Source: Chrysogorgia sp. JL179-B06 (Eukaryota; Cnidaria; Anthozoa; Scleralcyonacea; Chrysogorgiidae). Taken from it: a stretch of DNA of 64,000 nucleotides. The stretch lies in contig JAYKKM010000309.1 in assembly GCA_035772405.1 (NCBI GenBank), positions 1,556,001 through 1,620,000 of the forward strand, in the 5' to 3' direction. The notes beneath the pieces were generated by a model. It had not been told where the DNA came from and did not search any database. It saw only the letters and a list, made by a program, of their open reading frames with translations. Positions 30,145 to 38,874 of the stretch are shown here, piece after piece (within the stretch, counting starts at the first letter, position 1; each line of letters opens with the position of its first letter). The translations under genes and the position numbers were made by a program.

Positions 30145-30147
<3 letters not shown>
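29700..30147. repeat. Minisatellite arm of a transposon related to X
   Basis: Many degenerate copies of AAAATGACTCCTTCGAAGG and GTCGTCTGACCC-type words. The segment GAAATGACCCAAAAAAGG near 29740 closely matches the terminal arm of X (GAAACGACCCAAAAAAGGG near 48826). The array ends in TTTACAGTGTA (30137-30147), the same end as X (CATTTACAGTG followed by TA). No matching opposite end lies between 29284 and 29700, so this is probably a solo or truncated arm. Confidence 0.6.

Positions 30148-30213
<66 letters not shown>
30148..30213. repeat. (TA)n microsatellite
   Basis: About 33 TA units, directly after the ACAGTG terminus of the arm to its left and next to the first SINE copy. Confidence 0.95.
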
Positions 30214-30215
<2 letters not shown>

Positions 30216-30441
30216 TAATATTTGGCATTTCACTCGATCAAACTACATGTTGAAAGGATTTATTGTGAAGGAAAATTTCGAGTGTTGGAATACATACATT
30301 TTAAGACCAAACCGGGACCAGTTGCGAAAAAATGCAACTTCAAGGCCTTCCGGCTGGAATTGAACCCGCGACCCCCGCGATGCTAGTGCAGTGCTCTGAC
30401 CACTGAGCTACGGAAGCCGTTGCCGAGAGCCTAGTCACGAG

Positions 30442-30446
<5 letters not shown>
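30214..30446 (-). mobile_element. tRNA-derived SINE, copy 1
   Basis: On the minus strand a tRNA-like head (30418 down to 30346) has an A box (TAGCTCAGTGG) and a B box (GGTTCAATTCC) with acceptor-like ends CTTCC and GGAAG. It is followed by an unrelated body of about 130 bp. The would-be anticodon loop is irregular, so it is a retroposon head rather than a working tRNA gene. The (TA)n tract at the body end may be its tail. Confidence 0.75.
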
Positions 30447-30507
<61 letters not shown>

Positions 30508-30516
30508 TATATATAT
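30447..30516. repeat. (TA)n microsatellite
   Basis: About 35 TA units with one slip (AATA) near 30500, lying between the two SINE copies. Confidence 0.95.
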
Positions 30517-30718
30517 TGAAAGGATTTATGGTGAAGGAAAATTTCGAGTGTTGGAATACATACATTTTAAGACCGAACCGGGACCAGTTGCGAAAAATGC
30601 AACTTAGCGGCCTTCCGGCTGGAATTGAACCCGCGACCCTGCGATTGCTAGTGCAGTGCTCTGACCACTGAGCTACTGAAGCCGTTGCCGAGAGCCTATA
30701 GTCACGAGTTCTGTATAT
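30517..30718 (-). mobile_element. tRNA-derived SINE, copy 2
   Basis: Same family and orientation as copy 1, sharing the body and the tRNA-like head (30683 down to 30611). The anticodon-like loop reads CTAGCAA, which would be AGC (alanine), but with an extra base in the stem. An open frame across it contains VAQWSEHCTSNRRVAG, a peptide that arises from translating tRNA-type SINEs; it is not a gene. Confidence 0.75.
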
Positions 30719-30750
30719 ATGGTGGTAATGCCGGGATAAGATTCTGGGTA

Positions 30751-31480
30751 CACTGTAAATGAAAAAGTGTTGAAACGACCCCAAATTTCGTTTTAGCCCT
30801 GTTGGAGCCGAAGCTGTTTTGGCCCTACGTGAAAGCCATTTTGGGATTCGAGAGCTAGATCGACACTAACAGGGCCATTTTGGTACACTAAAAAGCCAAT
30901 TTGGCCCTACCCGTTTCCAAAACAGCCCTGCCATTTTTCAATTCAGCCCCACCGTTTTCCAATTCAGCCCCACAGATCAAAACGACTCTCATTCCCGGGG
31001 CTGTTACGGCTCCACTTGCAGCGCTACTTATGATGTTCATATCAGCCCCAAATGAATTCATTTTGGCTCTCTTTTTCCGAATCGGCTCTTACACATGCCA
31101 AATCGACCCACTTGTCAAATCGACTCCCAGTGGCAAATCGACTCCGCTGTCAAATCGACTCCCGCGTGCCAATTTAGCTCCCGTTCTTCAAATCGACGCC
31201 CGCGTGTCATATCGACCCGCGAGTTTCAAATCGACTCATGTCAATTGTCAAATCGACTAACGCGTGTGAAATCGACTCGCGCGTGTGAAATCGACTCGCG
31301 CGTGTCAAATCGACTCGCACGTGTCAAATCGACCCGTGTGTGTTAAATCGACTCCCGGCTGTCAAGTCAAATCGACTCGCGCGTTTCAAGTCGACTCGAC
31401 CGTATCTCAAATCGACTCTATTGCCAAATAGTTCTCCCTGTGTAATCGGCTCGCGCGTGTTAAAGCGACGCGCGTGAAAT
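30751..31480 (+). repeat. Terminus and minisatellite arm of outer X
   Basis: First comes a stretch of short modules ending in GCCCT, GCCCC or GACTC (about 30770-31085), then a purer minisatellite of AAATCGACTCGCGCGTGTC-like units of about 18-20 bp (about 31085-31480). Frames across this region are artefacts of the repeat. The equivalent arm of the inner copy is 55200-55843. Confidence 0.85.
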
Positions 31481-31564
31481 AATTGATATTATCTTCTCGA
31501 TAGTTTTTATTGGTCGAGATATCATCTATCTTTCAAGTGGCATGTTTGGCCAGTAAGACAATAG

Positions 31565-31572
31565 TATAAATA
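31565..31572 (+). promoter_or_regulatory. Probable TATA box for the SAM-type gene of outer X
   Basis: TATAAATA lies about 90 bp upstream of the ATG at 31657 and is kept in the inner copy (55079-55086, minus strand). Position and conservation support a core promoter. Confidence 0.5.
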
Positions 31573-31656
31573 TGGGCCATTCTGGTTAGTAGATACATCA
31601 TACATTTGAACCGTTTTGCGAGTTAGACTTAACCAGCTACATTGTGCTACATCAAT

Positions 31657-31990
31657 ATGGATGCTTCCAGACAACATTTTTATGTTCAGAAGTAAAAGAT
31701 TGGTTGCTGTCCCATGATTTCCAGAAGGTCGTGGAACGTATCGGTAAGTTTCGCGATATTAGATATTTTTACTGGAATGACACTATATATTGCAGTTCTA
31801 TCTTTTTGATCAATATTGTGTAATAAATGTGATTTTTTATATTTGTATATGTAGAAAGTGAAGAATTAAATGACGAGGACATGACAGCCTTGTACGAAGT
31901 TGACGCAGAAATGAGACACTTTTTTCCTTCATTGAAATTTCGCCAGAAATTTAAGGGATTTATTAGCGACGTAATTAATTCGCTTTCGCA
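31657..31990 (+). pseudogene. SAM-domain-like exons of outer X
   Basis: Exon 1 ends at 31743 with donor GTAAGT, and exon 2 starts at 31855 after a TAG acceptor (intron 111 bp). The peptide across the pair (VKDWLLSHDF in exon 1, EELNDEDMTALYEVD and KFRQKFKGF in exon 2) fits a SAM domain: W-L near the start, an E/D-L central turn and a basic final helix. The ATG at 31657 runs into a stop after 12 codons, and the SAM frame is offset from it, so the start is broken or lies elsewhere. Near 31975 the sequence departs from the inner copy, which there has a better donor (GAGAAG then GTAAGA). Probably an immobilised remnant of a captured host gene. Confidence 0.55.
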
Positions 31991-33002
31991 AATTTTATAC
32001 ATTGTAACTTTTTAACAATTTCTATCATAGTAGACTAACAAAATAATGTGCTATTCGAAAACCCGGCGCAGACGACCCGGGCTCTGGGAACGAGAATGTA
32101 TGCGCCCGCGATATATTCATTCAGAGGTTCGGAGTATGCGTAGAAACTATTTGCGAATTTGGCGCCTATTCTACAAGTGACCGTTGGGATATATTATTTG
32201 CATTCGAAGAAGGAAAATCGGATAAAATATAACGCTAAACTCGCGTTGGATACAGTATTTTGTTCACTTGATATTTAGTGTTATAAGATGTTACTTTTCT
32301 CTGGAAATACGTTCAAGAAACGCCTCGTAGTTGTATTGTCCGCTGTGGAAGAATTTTCAACATGGCTGATCTCTCCGTGTCGACCTGATCACTCGACTGT
32401 CGATTACGCTACTAAGCTTATTGAAATTGTTGCGTATATAAGCTACAAAACGAATACGAGCCTTGTAGTATTACATTCCAGCTTCTCTGTTTGTTATATT
32501 TGTAGTGTGCGAGTGACGGCGAGAATGAAGAAGATCAAGATGGTGTTATGGTGTACATGTTTGTTATGTACCAAACACTAGCCGAGGCCCAGGCGTTATA
32601 TCCAGTCACAATGATAATCGCCATCGTCTGCCGATAGTTCTCCCAACCAAGCTAATTCTCCCGAGTACAGTAGGTGTATCGGCTGTCGCCAACGTGGCTT
32701 CATTTGTGCATGTAAGTCTTAAAATTGCTAATTTTGATGTGTATGTATTTAAGCTAGTTAAGACTTAATTATTTGAATTTTGTCTAATGCCTACGATTTA
32801 AAGATATTTTATCATTGAATCTTTGACAGTTCTATCGAGAAAGTTATTCAACAAGTTATAGGAACTAAGGAAGCTTAGGATTAATAAATAAATAGACGGA
32901 CAGTTTCTAAATGCCTGAACTGGCAAATATTATGGACATTCACATTGGTAGTTTATTTCAGCTTATTGGATAGAAATTCAATGGACAGGGAAATGTATTA
33001 TC
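31991..33002 (+). other. Middle of outer X, left of the Polinton
   Basis: Collinear with about 54600-53590 of the inner copy. A 97-codon open frame at 32288-32581 is not kept as such in the inner copy. Around 32510-32640 one frame reads as an acidic/serine-rich linker in the inner copy but is broken by stops in both, so it may be a decayed exon after a TTTGTAG acceptor. No domain recognised. Confidence 0.5.
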
Positions 33003-33008
33003 CTATTA
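33003..33008. repeat. Polinton 6-bp target site duplication (left copy)
   Basis: CTATTA here and again at 58592-58597, directly outside both element ends. The inner X carries one CTATTA at the same place (53587-53592, minus strand), which is the unoccupied site. Confidence 0.97.
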
Positions 33009-33181
33009 AGTAGTATAGCAGGTGGGGCTGCGAGCCCAATCGACGTCAACCGTTAATATAAATACCAAAACATCACCAAATTTGTGCCAAGTCGCGACTC
33101 GACAAAATTCGCTGTCATTTCGGTAATTCTATATTCACGGAAAACATCGAATAAGCTCGCAGCCCCACCTGCTATACTACT
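33009..33181. repeat. 173-bp hairpin at the Polinton tip
   Basis: The first 27 bases (33009-33035) occur inverted and exact at 33155-33181. The same holds at the right end (58419-58445 and 58565-58591). Each Polinton end can thus fold on itself as well as pair with the other end. Confidence 0.9.
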
Positions 33182-33309
33182 ACAGCAATTGTTAGTCAAG
33201 CTAGACACCCCTCCCACGTTTTCTACTAAATTGATGTCAAACACATGCGAGACTAACGAAACAATACCAAATTATGACTTTCGCTAAATTTGGTATTATT
33301 TCAGCCACA

Positions 33310-33490
33310 TTTAAAAAATAGAAAGTGTCGTTTCAACATTTTCGCAAATTCATGTCAAATTACATTTAGGAAAAATAGAAAGTGTCATTTCAACATTTTC
33401 GCATATTTAAAAAAAAGAATGTGCCACTCCATCATTTTCACATATTAAAAAATAGAAAGTGTCATTTCAACATTTTCGCATTTTTGTTCA
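33310..33490. repeat. Four degenerate repeats in the terminal repeat
   Basis: Four units of roughly 40-60 bp share AATAGAAAGTGTCATTTCAA and CATTTTCGCA; the third is the most diverged. Mirrored at about 58120-58290. Confidence 0.8.
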
Positions 33491-33747
33491 ACAAACTACG
33501 ACCGACGCGTTCTGCTGTTGTCTCAATTCATGCGCGAAAAAAAAGCCACTAGATTTTGATTCTAGTGGTGATGTTTATCCAAATGGATAGCGAAATGGCG
33601 CTCTTTTGATTGGTCAATTCACACCAGCGTCCACAACAAATGTTTTATCCAAACAAGTATCCAAATGGATAGCAAAATGGCGCTCTTTTGATTGGTTAAC
33701 AACATTGACTAATTTGCATACTAACAGGTGGCCGGTTGTTTTGCGAA

Positions 33748-34260
33748 TTAGTCTGTTTGCTCACTGTTTTCAGTGTTTACCACCTCACTTCTAAAATGGT
33801 GATCGTACACATATTTCGACGTTGTGATTCCTCCCGACAACAAGCCCAAGAAAGGCACGTACGGCGTCACAATCGCGACAATGCTCTCAACGTCTTTCTT
33901 TAATAACGGATCTTTTTGCAACTCATCATTTAGTTCGTCAGGGTTCTCAATAGCGTTCAACCCATCTAGTAAGCTAGCGAATTTGCTGATTAGCAAGTCG
34001 GTGAGAAAGGCGTTTGCGATTTCCATTCTCTTCAACTCGTATTGGTGCCATATCTTGTCGATAACCTTTGCGGACGCTTTTTTAATGTACGCTTCAGATT
34101 GGCTTACCACACCATCGCCAGACAGTCTAATTAGTTCGGATCTCCTAACGTCAACATTGTCTTCCACAGTCGAAGTACCATCAGTCTCCTCAACTAGTTC
34201 CTCAATCGTAGGGTTTTCTTCACTTTTGCGTTTTACCATCACGCTATTACTTATACCCAT
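33748..34260 (-). CDS. Small conserved-type Polinton protein, C-terminal hydrophobic segment
   Basis: 170 residues. The N-terminal third is acidic and polar (EENPTIEELVEETDG), the middle is helical, and a hydrophobic stretch with PYVPFLGLLSGG near residues 130-150 could be a membrane or membrane-active segment. It starts 3 bp after the ATPase 3' end, so it closes the minus-strand block. Its last residues (ENSEQTD) lie inside the terminal inverted repeat and are identical to the last residues of polymerase B at the other end, because both genes finish in the repeat. Function unknown; a virion accessory role is a guess from position. Confidence 0.7.
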   Translation of the reverse strand: MGISNSVMVKRKSEENPTIEELVEETDGTSTVEDNVDVRRSELIRLSGDGVVSQSEAYIKKASAKVIDKIWHQYELKRMEIANAFLTDLLISKFASLLDGLNAIENPDELNDELQKDPLLKKDVESIVAIVTPYVPFLGLLSGGITTSKYVYDHHFRSEVVNTENSEQTD

Positions 34261-34263
34261 ATT

Positions 34264-34865
34264 TTATTGCGGAATAACAACTTCATGACTGTATGGATAG
34301 CGCAGTGAGATTTCAAGTCTAGCGTACTTATTATTTTTTAGTGCGGTCACAATCGCCAACGCTTCTTCTTTGCTAACATGCCCAAGGTAATCGTCAATAA
34401 CGACCTTCATATCACTCCTGCTCGGACAGTAGAAGCAAATGAGCTTATACTAATGTTTTCTCTATACGGTTTCGCGATTGACGTCAATTGTTGTGTGATG
34501 ACAATAACGCTCAGCGTAAAATGTCGCGCACTAAAAGCTAAGTTGACCAATTGACTAGTCCTATTCTTGACATCCTGTCCACTCGCACAGTCGTCCAACA
34601 CAATCAGAGTGTTAGTGCCTTTAAAAATGTTTGTTACACACTTGAGAACAGCGTCGACATTGTCCTGTGTGCAGTCTATCGCTAACACGTCAGGGTCACG
34701 TACATATTTCCAATCTTGATACGCTTTGTTCCACTCGAAAGTAGGACAAATCAACACAATGTAGTCAAATTTACCACGATACTCAGATTCCAATGTTTCC
34801 AGCAAATAATGCGTCTTACCACAAGCTGTCATCCCAACAATTAACGCGTTAAACGGAGTCTCCAT
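34264..34865 (-). pseudogene. Packaging ATPase (FtsK/HerA-type), frameshifted
   Basis: The 152-codon first part has Walker A GMTACGKT (residues 11-18), Walker B LIVLDD (87-92) and a sensor-like IVITQQ (121-126), as in the genome-packaging ATPases of Polintons and related double-jelly-roll viruses. That frame stops at 34407. The typical C-terminal part continues in another frame from about 34445 to 34264, so a single frameshift lies near 34445-34455. The apparent 48-codon frame at 34264-34410, overlapping the stop as ATGA, is this C-terminal part and not a separate gene. The shift is not in a long homopolymer, which favours a real mutation. The gene starts 15 bp after the capsid gene stop, as expected for a morphogenesis block. 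Confidence 0.88.
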
Positions 34866-34880
34866 TAAATTGTGTTTGAT

Positions 34881-36122
34881 TTAGTACTGGATTGACTGCA
34901 ACCCATTGTTCATGAAGTTGACCAGCCCATCACTCATCACAAACACCCTGCACATGACATTTGCAGTCGTCGCTTTTTTAGTGATCTCAAGAAGCACGCC
35001 AGATTGTGTGTTCACAATTTTTTTACCAGTGGCGACGTTGTAATTATCTTGGACGCTCCTCAAGTCGATGACCAACGCAAAACCATCTTTATAGAACTTC
35101 TGCATGGTCATGAACTGAGCGTGTTCTTCACTCAACCCAAACAATCGTTTCGCTTCTGCATAGAACTTTGACTTTGGGATGCCTTGTGAGTACACAATAT
35201 TTGGTACACCTTCAATTGTGACTCTAACACTCTCGATATTTCTCGATATAAGAAACTCCTCGCTGTCTGCTCGCACCTTATTCGTGAATAGCAACACAAT
35301 TGCCTTCATGCTTTTTCTTGGTAGATTAACATTCTCGTTCACAATGGTTGCGCCTTTGTCCCATTCAGTGGTTTTCATCAACGTGACGTGCTCATACGAC
35401 AAACTACGACCACTTGCATAGCCTGACGCTATTTCATCAGCGAGCTCCTGGTTATCAATCGTTTCATACTCAAGTTCGAGGTTCTCCAGAGTGTACCCAC
35501 CCACAGCACTACCGGATTGCGCCACCATGATGTCTGCGGCCTTCGGAAGTGTGATCACATACTGCAAGTTGTTATTCATGCTAAAAGGAGCGTACAACCC
35601 GTGGTCATTCATGATTTTGCCGAGCTTTATCCGCTGTTTCGTCCCAATCACACCAAACATCAACGCGTCACTAACTTTAGCAACGTTCCCACTTGTCGCG
35701 CCACTGTCATCCTTAGAAATTAGCTTTCTCAAGTTTTCAGAGCCAACGCCGTAGTCAATCATTTGGTCTCGCGCAGTAACACTTTCCCAAAGGTCGCGAT
35801 AAACACCAGTGTAATTTTCCCCATTGTTGTCATATACAGTTTCCCCAGCCAGTTTCACAACAAGTTTCTCAACCAACAACTTACTCACATTGTTCAAGAA
35901 CCAACTTTTGGCGTTCGCATTCTTAAAGTCGAACACTAGACCCAACGATCCAGGCACCAAACAGCTACTAACCTTAAGCTTCGGTACATCGATGTAGAGT
36001 TCCTCACCAGGACTGACCTTATTAGGGTTCAACGTGATCACATGCTGCGTTCTTGCCCCTTTTATGACACCCATGGTCGCTCGTCTAAAACCGGGACTCA
36101 ACTCTGCTGACGTGACGTTCAT
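34881..36122 (-). CDS. Major capsid protein (Polinton hexon-like, double jelly-roll)
   Basis: 413 residues, unbroken. The length, the position between the coiled-coil membrane protein and the packaging ATPase, and the all-beta character fit Polinton major capsid proteins. The N-terminal region has conserved-looking GSLGLVFDF and VSKLLVEKLVVKLAGE, and the C-terminus is rich in short hydrophobic strands. In the family, trimers of this protein build an icosahedral shell. It is one of the few core genes here without a visible break. The assignment rests on sequence pattern and neighbours; a structure prediction would settle the fold. Confidence 0.85.
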   Translation of the reverse strand: MNVTSAELSPGFRRATMGVIKGARTQHVITLNPNKVSPGEELYIDVPKLKVSSCLVPGSLGLVFDFKNANAKSWFLNNVSKLLVEKLVVKLAGETVYDNNGENYTGVYRDLWESVTARDQMIDYGVGSENLRKLISKDDSGATSGNVAKVSDALMFGVIGTKQRIKLGKIMNDHGLYAPFSMNNNLQYVITLPKAADIMVAQSGSAVGGYTLENLELEYETIDNQELADEIASGYASGRSLSYEHVTLMKTTEWDKGATIVNENVNLPRKSMKAIVLLFTNKVRADSEEFLISRNIESVRVTIEGVPNIVYSQGIPKSKFYAEAKRLFGLSEEHAQFMTMQKFYKDGFALVIDLRSVQDNYNVATGKKIVNTQSGVLLEITKKATTANVMCRVFVMSDGLVNFMNNGLQSIQY

Positions 36123-36144
36123 ATACTTTGCATATGTTTTGTTA

Positions 36145-36744
36145 CTACCGTTTTAGCTTGTAATAATCATACACAAACCACGCAAGTACCACCGGGAGTA
36201 CCCACAGATTTTGAGCCAACCATGCGAGACCCTTCGCACCTAACGTCAACGCATTATAAACTAAATTAGCCAACCCAACAGCCCATGGACCCATCTTCGT
36301 GATCGCATTCTTAACAGCCTGTGCGAATGACCTCGTAGCCACAGCGCCTTTCATAACAGCGGACCTCCCAGCGATAATAATAGTTGTTATAACTCCAGCC
36401 ACTGAAATTGCTACAGCGCTCAACCCAACCATGTTCTCTTTAGCCCATTCCTTGAGTTTCTGTAGCCTGGCGATGTCGATCTTTTGCTCCTCTCTAACCT
36501 CTTCTATTTCACGCTGTCCTAAAGTTCTGTATTTAGCTCGCGTAAGTCCAATCACTCTTTCATGTAGGTCGATGTACTCTTCATTCTCTGCAATCGTAAG
36601 GTCTTTTTTTTTATCGAGCTCTGCTATTCTTTCGTTCGCTTTGTCTATCGCTTCTTGAAAATGGTTTGCTTGTGTTTGCAATGCACCACCGTCACCTATT
36701 CTTGATTCGCGCACCACACCAATCGCTTGGGTTGAGCACGCCAT
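36145..36744 (-). CDS. Coiled-coil plus membrane-segment virion-type protein
   Basis: 199 residues. Residues about 25-100 are a charged helix of coiled-coil type (IDKANERIAELDKKKDL and following). A hydrophobic segment follows near 107-128 (GLSAVAISVAGVITTIIIAG), then an alanine-rich amphipathic part and a second hydrophobic stretch near 178-195 before a basic tail. It overlaps the previous gene by 49 bp in another frame and ends 22 bp before the capsid gene. The architecture is like minor virion proteins that touch membranes, but no enzyme or named family is claimed. Confidence 0.75.
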   Translation of the reverse strand: MACSTQAIGVVRESRIGDGGALQTQANHFQEAIDKANERIAELDKKKDLTIAENEEYIDLHERVIGLTRAKYRTLGQREIEEVREEQKIDIARLQKLKEWAKENMVGLSAVAISVAGVITTIIIAGRSAVMKGAVATRSFAQAVKNAITKMGPWAVGLANLVYNALTLGAKGLAWLAQNLWVLPVVLAWFVYDYYKLKR

Positions 36745-37759
36745 TCAGCTCGCGGTTTTTCGTTTTGTGTTAGCCCACGTATGTCGTCATAGCCCACTTT
36801 TGTTTCAATTACTGGGAAGTCATCTGGGATTACTTCTGTTGTGACAGCTGTTGTTTCTGTGTTCTCAGGGATTTGACCAACTAACTGTTTGAATTGCTCA
36901 ATCGCGTTTTTACTACTCTTGTCTTTACTGTAGATGAAACCATTTTTCCCAGGTATTAGAATTCGTTTGGGTTTCCCTTGTTTACCATCTGTGCTTATCG
37001 GTTTGAAAAGAATAGACCCTGAGTCCATCACATATGATCTGTTGGCTATTTCCCTTGACGTGTCGTCACGACCGAGTCTTTTTTTGTACAACTTACGTAT
37101 TTTCTTATCTATTAGCTTGATTCTTTCTACTTGATTTTTTACTACCTCTTTGTCGGACGCGCTTTTCTCGTCAAGTCTTCTATAAAGATCGTCCGACTTC
37201 TCTTCAAAAGCTAGATTGAAGCTCATGTCATCGACGTCACCATATGACTCCTGTTCGACAAACTCTACCGCTGGGACTTCCATGTTGGTTCCTCTTATTG
37301 TCACCGTTTTACCATCGTCAGTGTCGATAAACGACGTCTCTTTTTCTCGAAACCTTCTCTCTTGCTCTTCCTGCAATCTAGTCACTCTCCCAAACAACTT
37401 TTCATACTTGACGCGCACAACAGGCGCGGATTTAGAAGTTAGTCGCATAAATTAGACACTTCATGAACAACCCTATTGGTTATGCTTTTCTTAAGAATAA
37501 TTCAGAACAAAAACCTATCCAATAGGATTGTTATTCACAGGTATTTTGAATTGCAAATTCTAAATCTAATTTATGCGACTAACTTCTAAATCCGCGCCTG
37601 GCGCACAACATCTGGCATGTCACCGCTGGTGTACTTATCGTCAAGTAAATTGTAAGCTCTAGTGACACTCTTAAGTTCGACATCTAATTGATCATCAGTG
37701 TAGGCTCTATCAAGGTTATCCATCTCGATCTCGTCGTAACCTTCCCCACCTTCAGCCAT
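36696..37759 (-). pseudogene. Charged virion-type protein, interrupted by a MITE
   Basis: The natural ATG is at 37759, 6 bp after the integrase stop. The first ~50 codons are acidic (GYDEIEMDNLDRAY). The frame is then broken by the 180-bp MITE (37421-37600) and resumes directly after it to the stop at 36696. The reading frame that starts at 37448 takes its first nine codons from MITE sequence, so that start is an artefact. The downstream part is rich in E, K and D, with helical and basic stretches (VERIKLIDKKIRKLYKKR) and then GKPKRILIPGKNGFIYSK. Removing the MITE and one duplication copy would leave the flanks in the same frame. Function unknown; the location between integrase and capsid genes suggests a structural or core role. 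Confidence 0.72.
37421..37600. mobile_element. 180-bp hAT-type MITE
   Basis: Inverted ends CAGGCGCGGATTTAGAAGTT and mirror, with an 8-bp duplication GCGCACAA at 37413-37420 and 37601-37608. The 8-bp duplication and CAGG start fit hAT elements. The stem is long (over 30 bp each side). It carries no gene. Confidence 0.92.
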
Positions 37760-37765
37760 ATTACA

Positions 37766-38869
37766 TTAGCTCACATTTTGAATGTCGCTTTCTGGTATCC
37801 ACGAATTATGTTTGCTCTCATAACCCAACCATTTGACCAGCGCCATCTTCTTCCCTCTGACTTTCTTTCTTTTCAACACCTTTTCAACTCTGTACACATC
37901 GTCACCATGTTTCTTATTGACCAGCGATAATTCCTGCTCATAAAACTTACCAATAATCTGTTCACCACTTATGTCCTCAATTTCATACACATTTGGATCA
38001 CCGCGAATAACCTTTACCACTTTAAACAGCTCTTCAGTGAAGTTGGCTTCATAGCCCTTTGTGAACACACTCTTGTATTTACTAATTCTCACTGATTGAC
38101 CAACTCTAAACTTCGGTAATGGATTGTCTGCAAATTGGTGACCAAACAAAGTGGTCCAAACTTCACCCTCATTTGACTTATCAACATCCTTCGGCTTCAT
38201 CATAATGCTTCGATTCACATTGCTATTGTAATTGCTCACAAACTGGTCAAGAACGTCAATCCATTTGTACGTTCCACGTGCGTAAAAGTACTTCCACATA
38301 ATACTCTTCAGACTTCTGTTAAAACGCCCGACAACAGCAGCCTTTTTATCACTCTTAGTGCTGAAATATTCAACACCATGCTCTTTCAACAAACTTTTAA
38401 CCCCAACGTTGTAGAACTCAAGTCCATCGTCAAATTGGGCTAACTTAGGTGTGGTTCCAAACCGATCTCTAAAGTCGTTCAACAGCTTTCCAACAGCCTT
38501 AGTCATGTTCTTAGTGTCTTTTCTATAAACTGCAATTCCAAAAGCATATCTACTCAATATTTCAATGCCTGTTAGTATCCAATAATACCCTCCATTCTGT
38601 TTTGAGTACTTACTCATGTCCACTAAGTCCATTTGGAGCTCTTCACCAAGAAACCCAACAAAAGTCGCGCGGAACTTATGTCTTCTAACAATGGGTTTGT
38701 ACCTAGTGTAAGTGTCCTGCGTGGTCAGCCATTCTTTCACTGTTTTTCTAGTTACTTTCAATCCGTCTCCCAACGCACTTTGATACAACCTCTCTGCACC
38801 ACTGTACCCCGTCTTGGGATTATAGTAAATATCTCTCAACCCTTGTTCTGTTTCCACACCGAGCTCCAT
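37766..38869 (-). CDS. INT: Polinton integrase (rve fold) with C-terminal chromodomain, active-site Glu lost
   Basis: 367 residues from the ATG at 38869; the upstream in-frame codons begin at a GTG. A helical N-terminal region contains SGAERLYQSALGDG and KEWLTTQDTY, typical of Polinton integrases. The rve core has Asp81 (QMDLVDM) and Asp147 (FDDGLEF). At residue 181 (VVGRFNR, codon 38327-38329, GGG) the family has its third catalytic acid, Glu, but this copy reads Gly. A chromodomain covers about 322-367 (VYRVEKVLKRKK, then WLGYESKHNSWIPE). The family integrates the element and makes 6-bp target duplications, and the chromodomain is thought to guide it to chromatin. With Gly at 181 this copy should be unable to join strands. 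It starts 5 bp after the preceding gene. Confidence 0.93.
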   Translation of the reverse strand: MELGVETEQGLRDIYYNPKTGYSGAERLYQSALGDGLKVTRKTVKEWLTTQDTYTRYKPIVRRHKFRATFVGFLGEELQMDLVDMSKYSKQNGGYYWILTGIEILSRYAFGIAVYRKDTKNMTKAVGKLLNDFRDRFGTTPKLAQFDDGLEFYNVGVKSLLKEHGVEYFSTKSDKKAAVVGRFNRSLKSIMWKYFYARGTYKWIDVLDQFVSNYNSNVNRSIMMKPKDVDKSNEGEVWTTLFGHQFADNPLPKFRVGQSVRISKYKSVFTKGYEANFTEELFKVVKVIRGDPNVYEIEDISGEQIIGKFYEQELSLVNKKHGDDVYRVEKVLKRKKVRGKKMALVKWLGYESKHNSWIPESDIQNVS

Positions 38870-38874
38870 ATAAT

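Larger units (their letters stand above)
33009..33775. repeat. Polinton left terminal inverted repeat
   Basis: Pairs with 57928-58591. It is about 100 bp longer than the right repeat because a segment with ATCCAAATGGATAGC and ATGGCGCTCTTTTGATTGG is present twice (about 33577-33622 and 33659-33700). It runs into the 3' end of the gene at 33748-34260. Confidence 0.92.

Noticed and set aside
30029..30363. Frames ending or starting in Ile-Tyr repeats
   Set aside because: Translation of the (TA)n tract.
30431..30784. 117-codon minus frame with VAQWSEHCTSNRRVAG
   Set aside because: A peptide made by translating a tRNA-type SINE plus (TA)n; not a gene.
30901..31346. Frames rich in IDS, KST or NRL in the X minisatellite
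   Set aside because: Repeat-encoded; no similarity outside the array.
33040..33055. CGGTTGAC-like word shared by the Polinton tip and the satellite hairpin
   Set aside because: Only about nine bases in common, with no extended similarity; probably chance.
33310..33490. CRISPR-like spaced repeats in the Polinton terminal repeat
   Set aside because: Four degenerate, unequal units in an animal transposon end; no constant repeat or spacers.
37216..37455. Plus-strand frames opposite the Polinton minus-strand genes
   Set aside because: Shadows of the real genes; no motifs.
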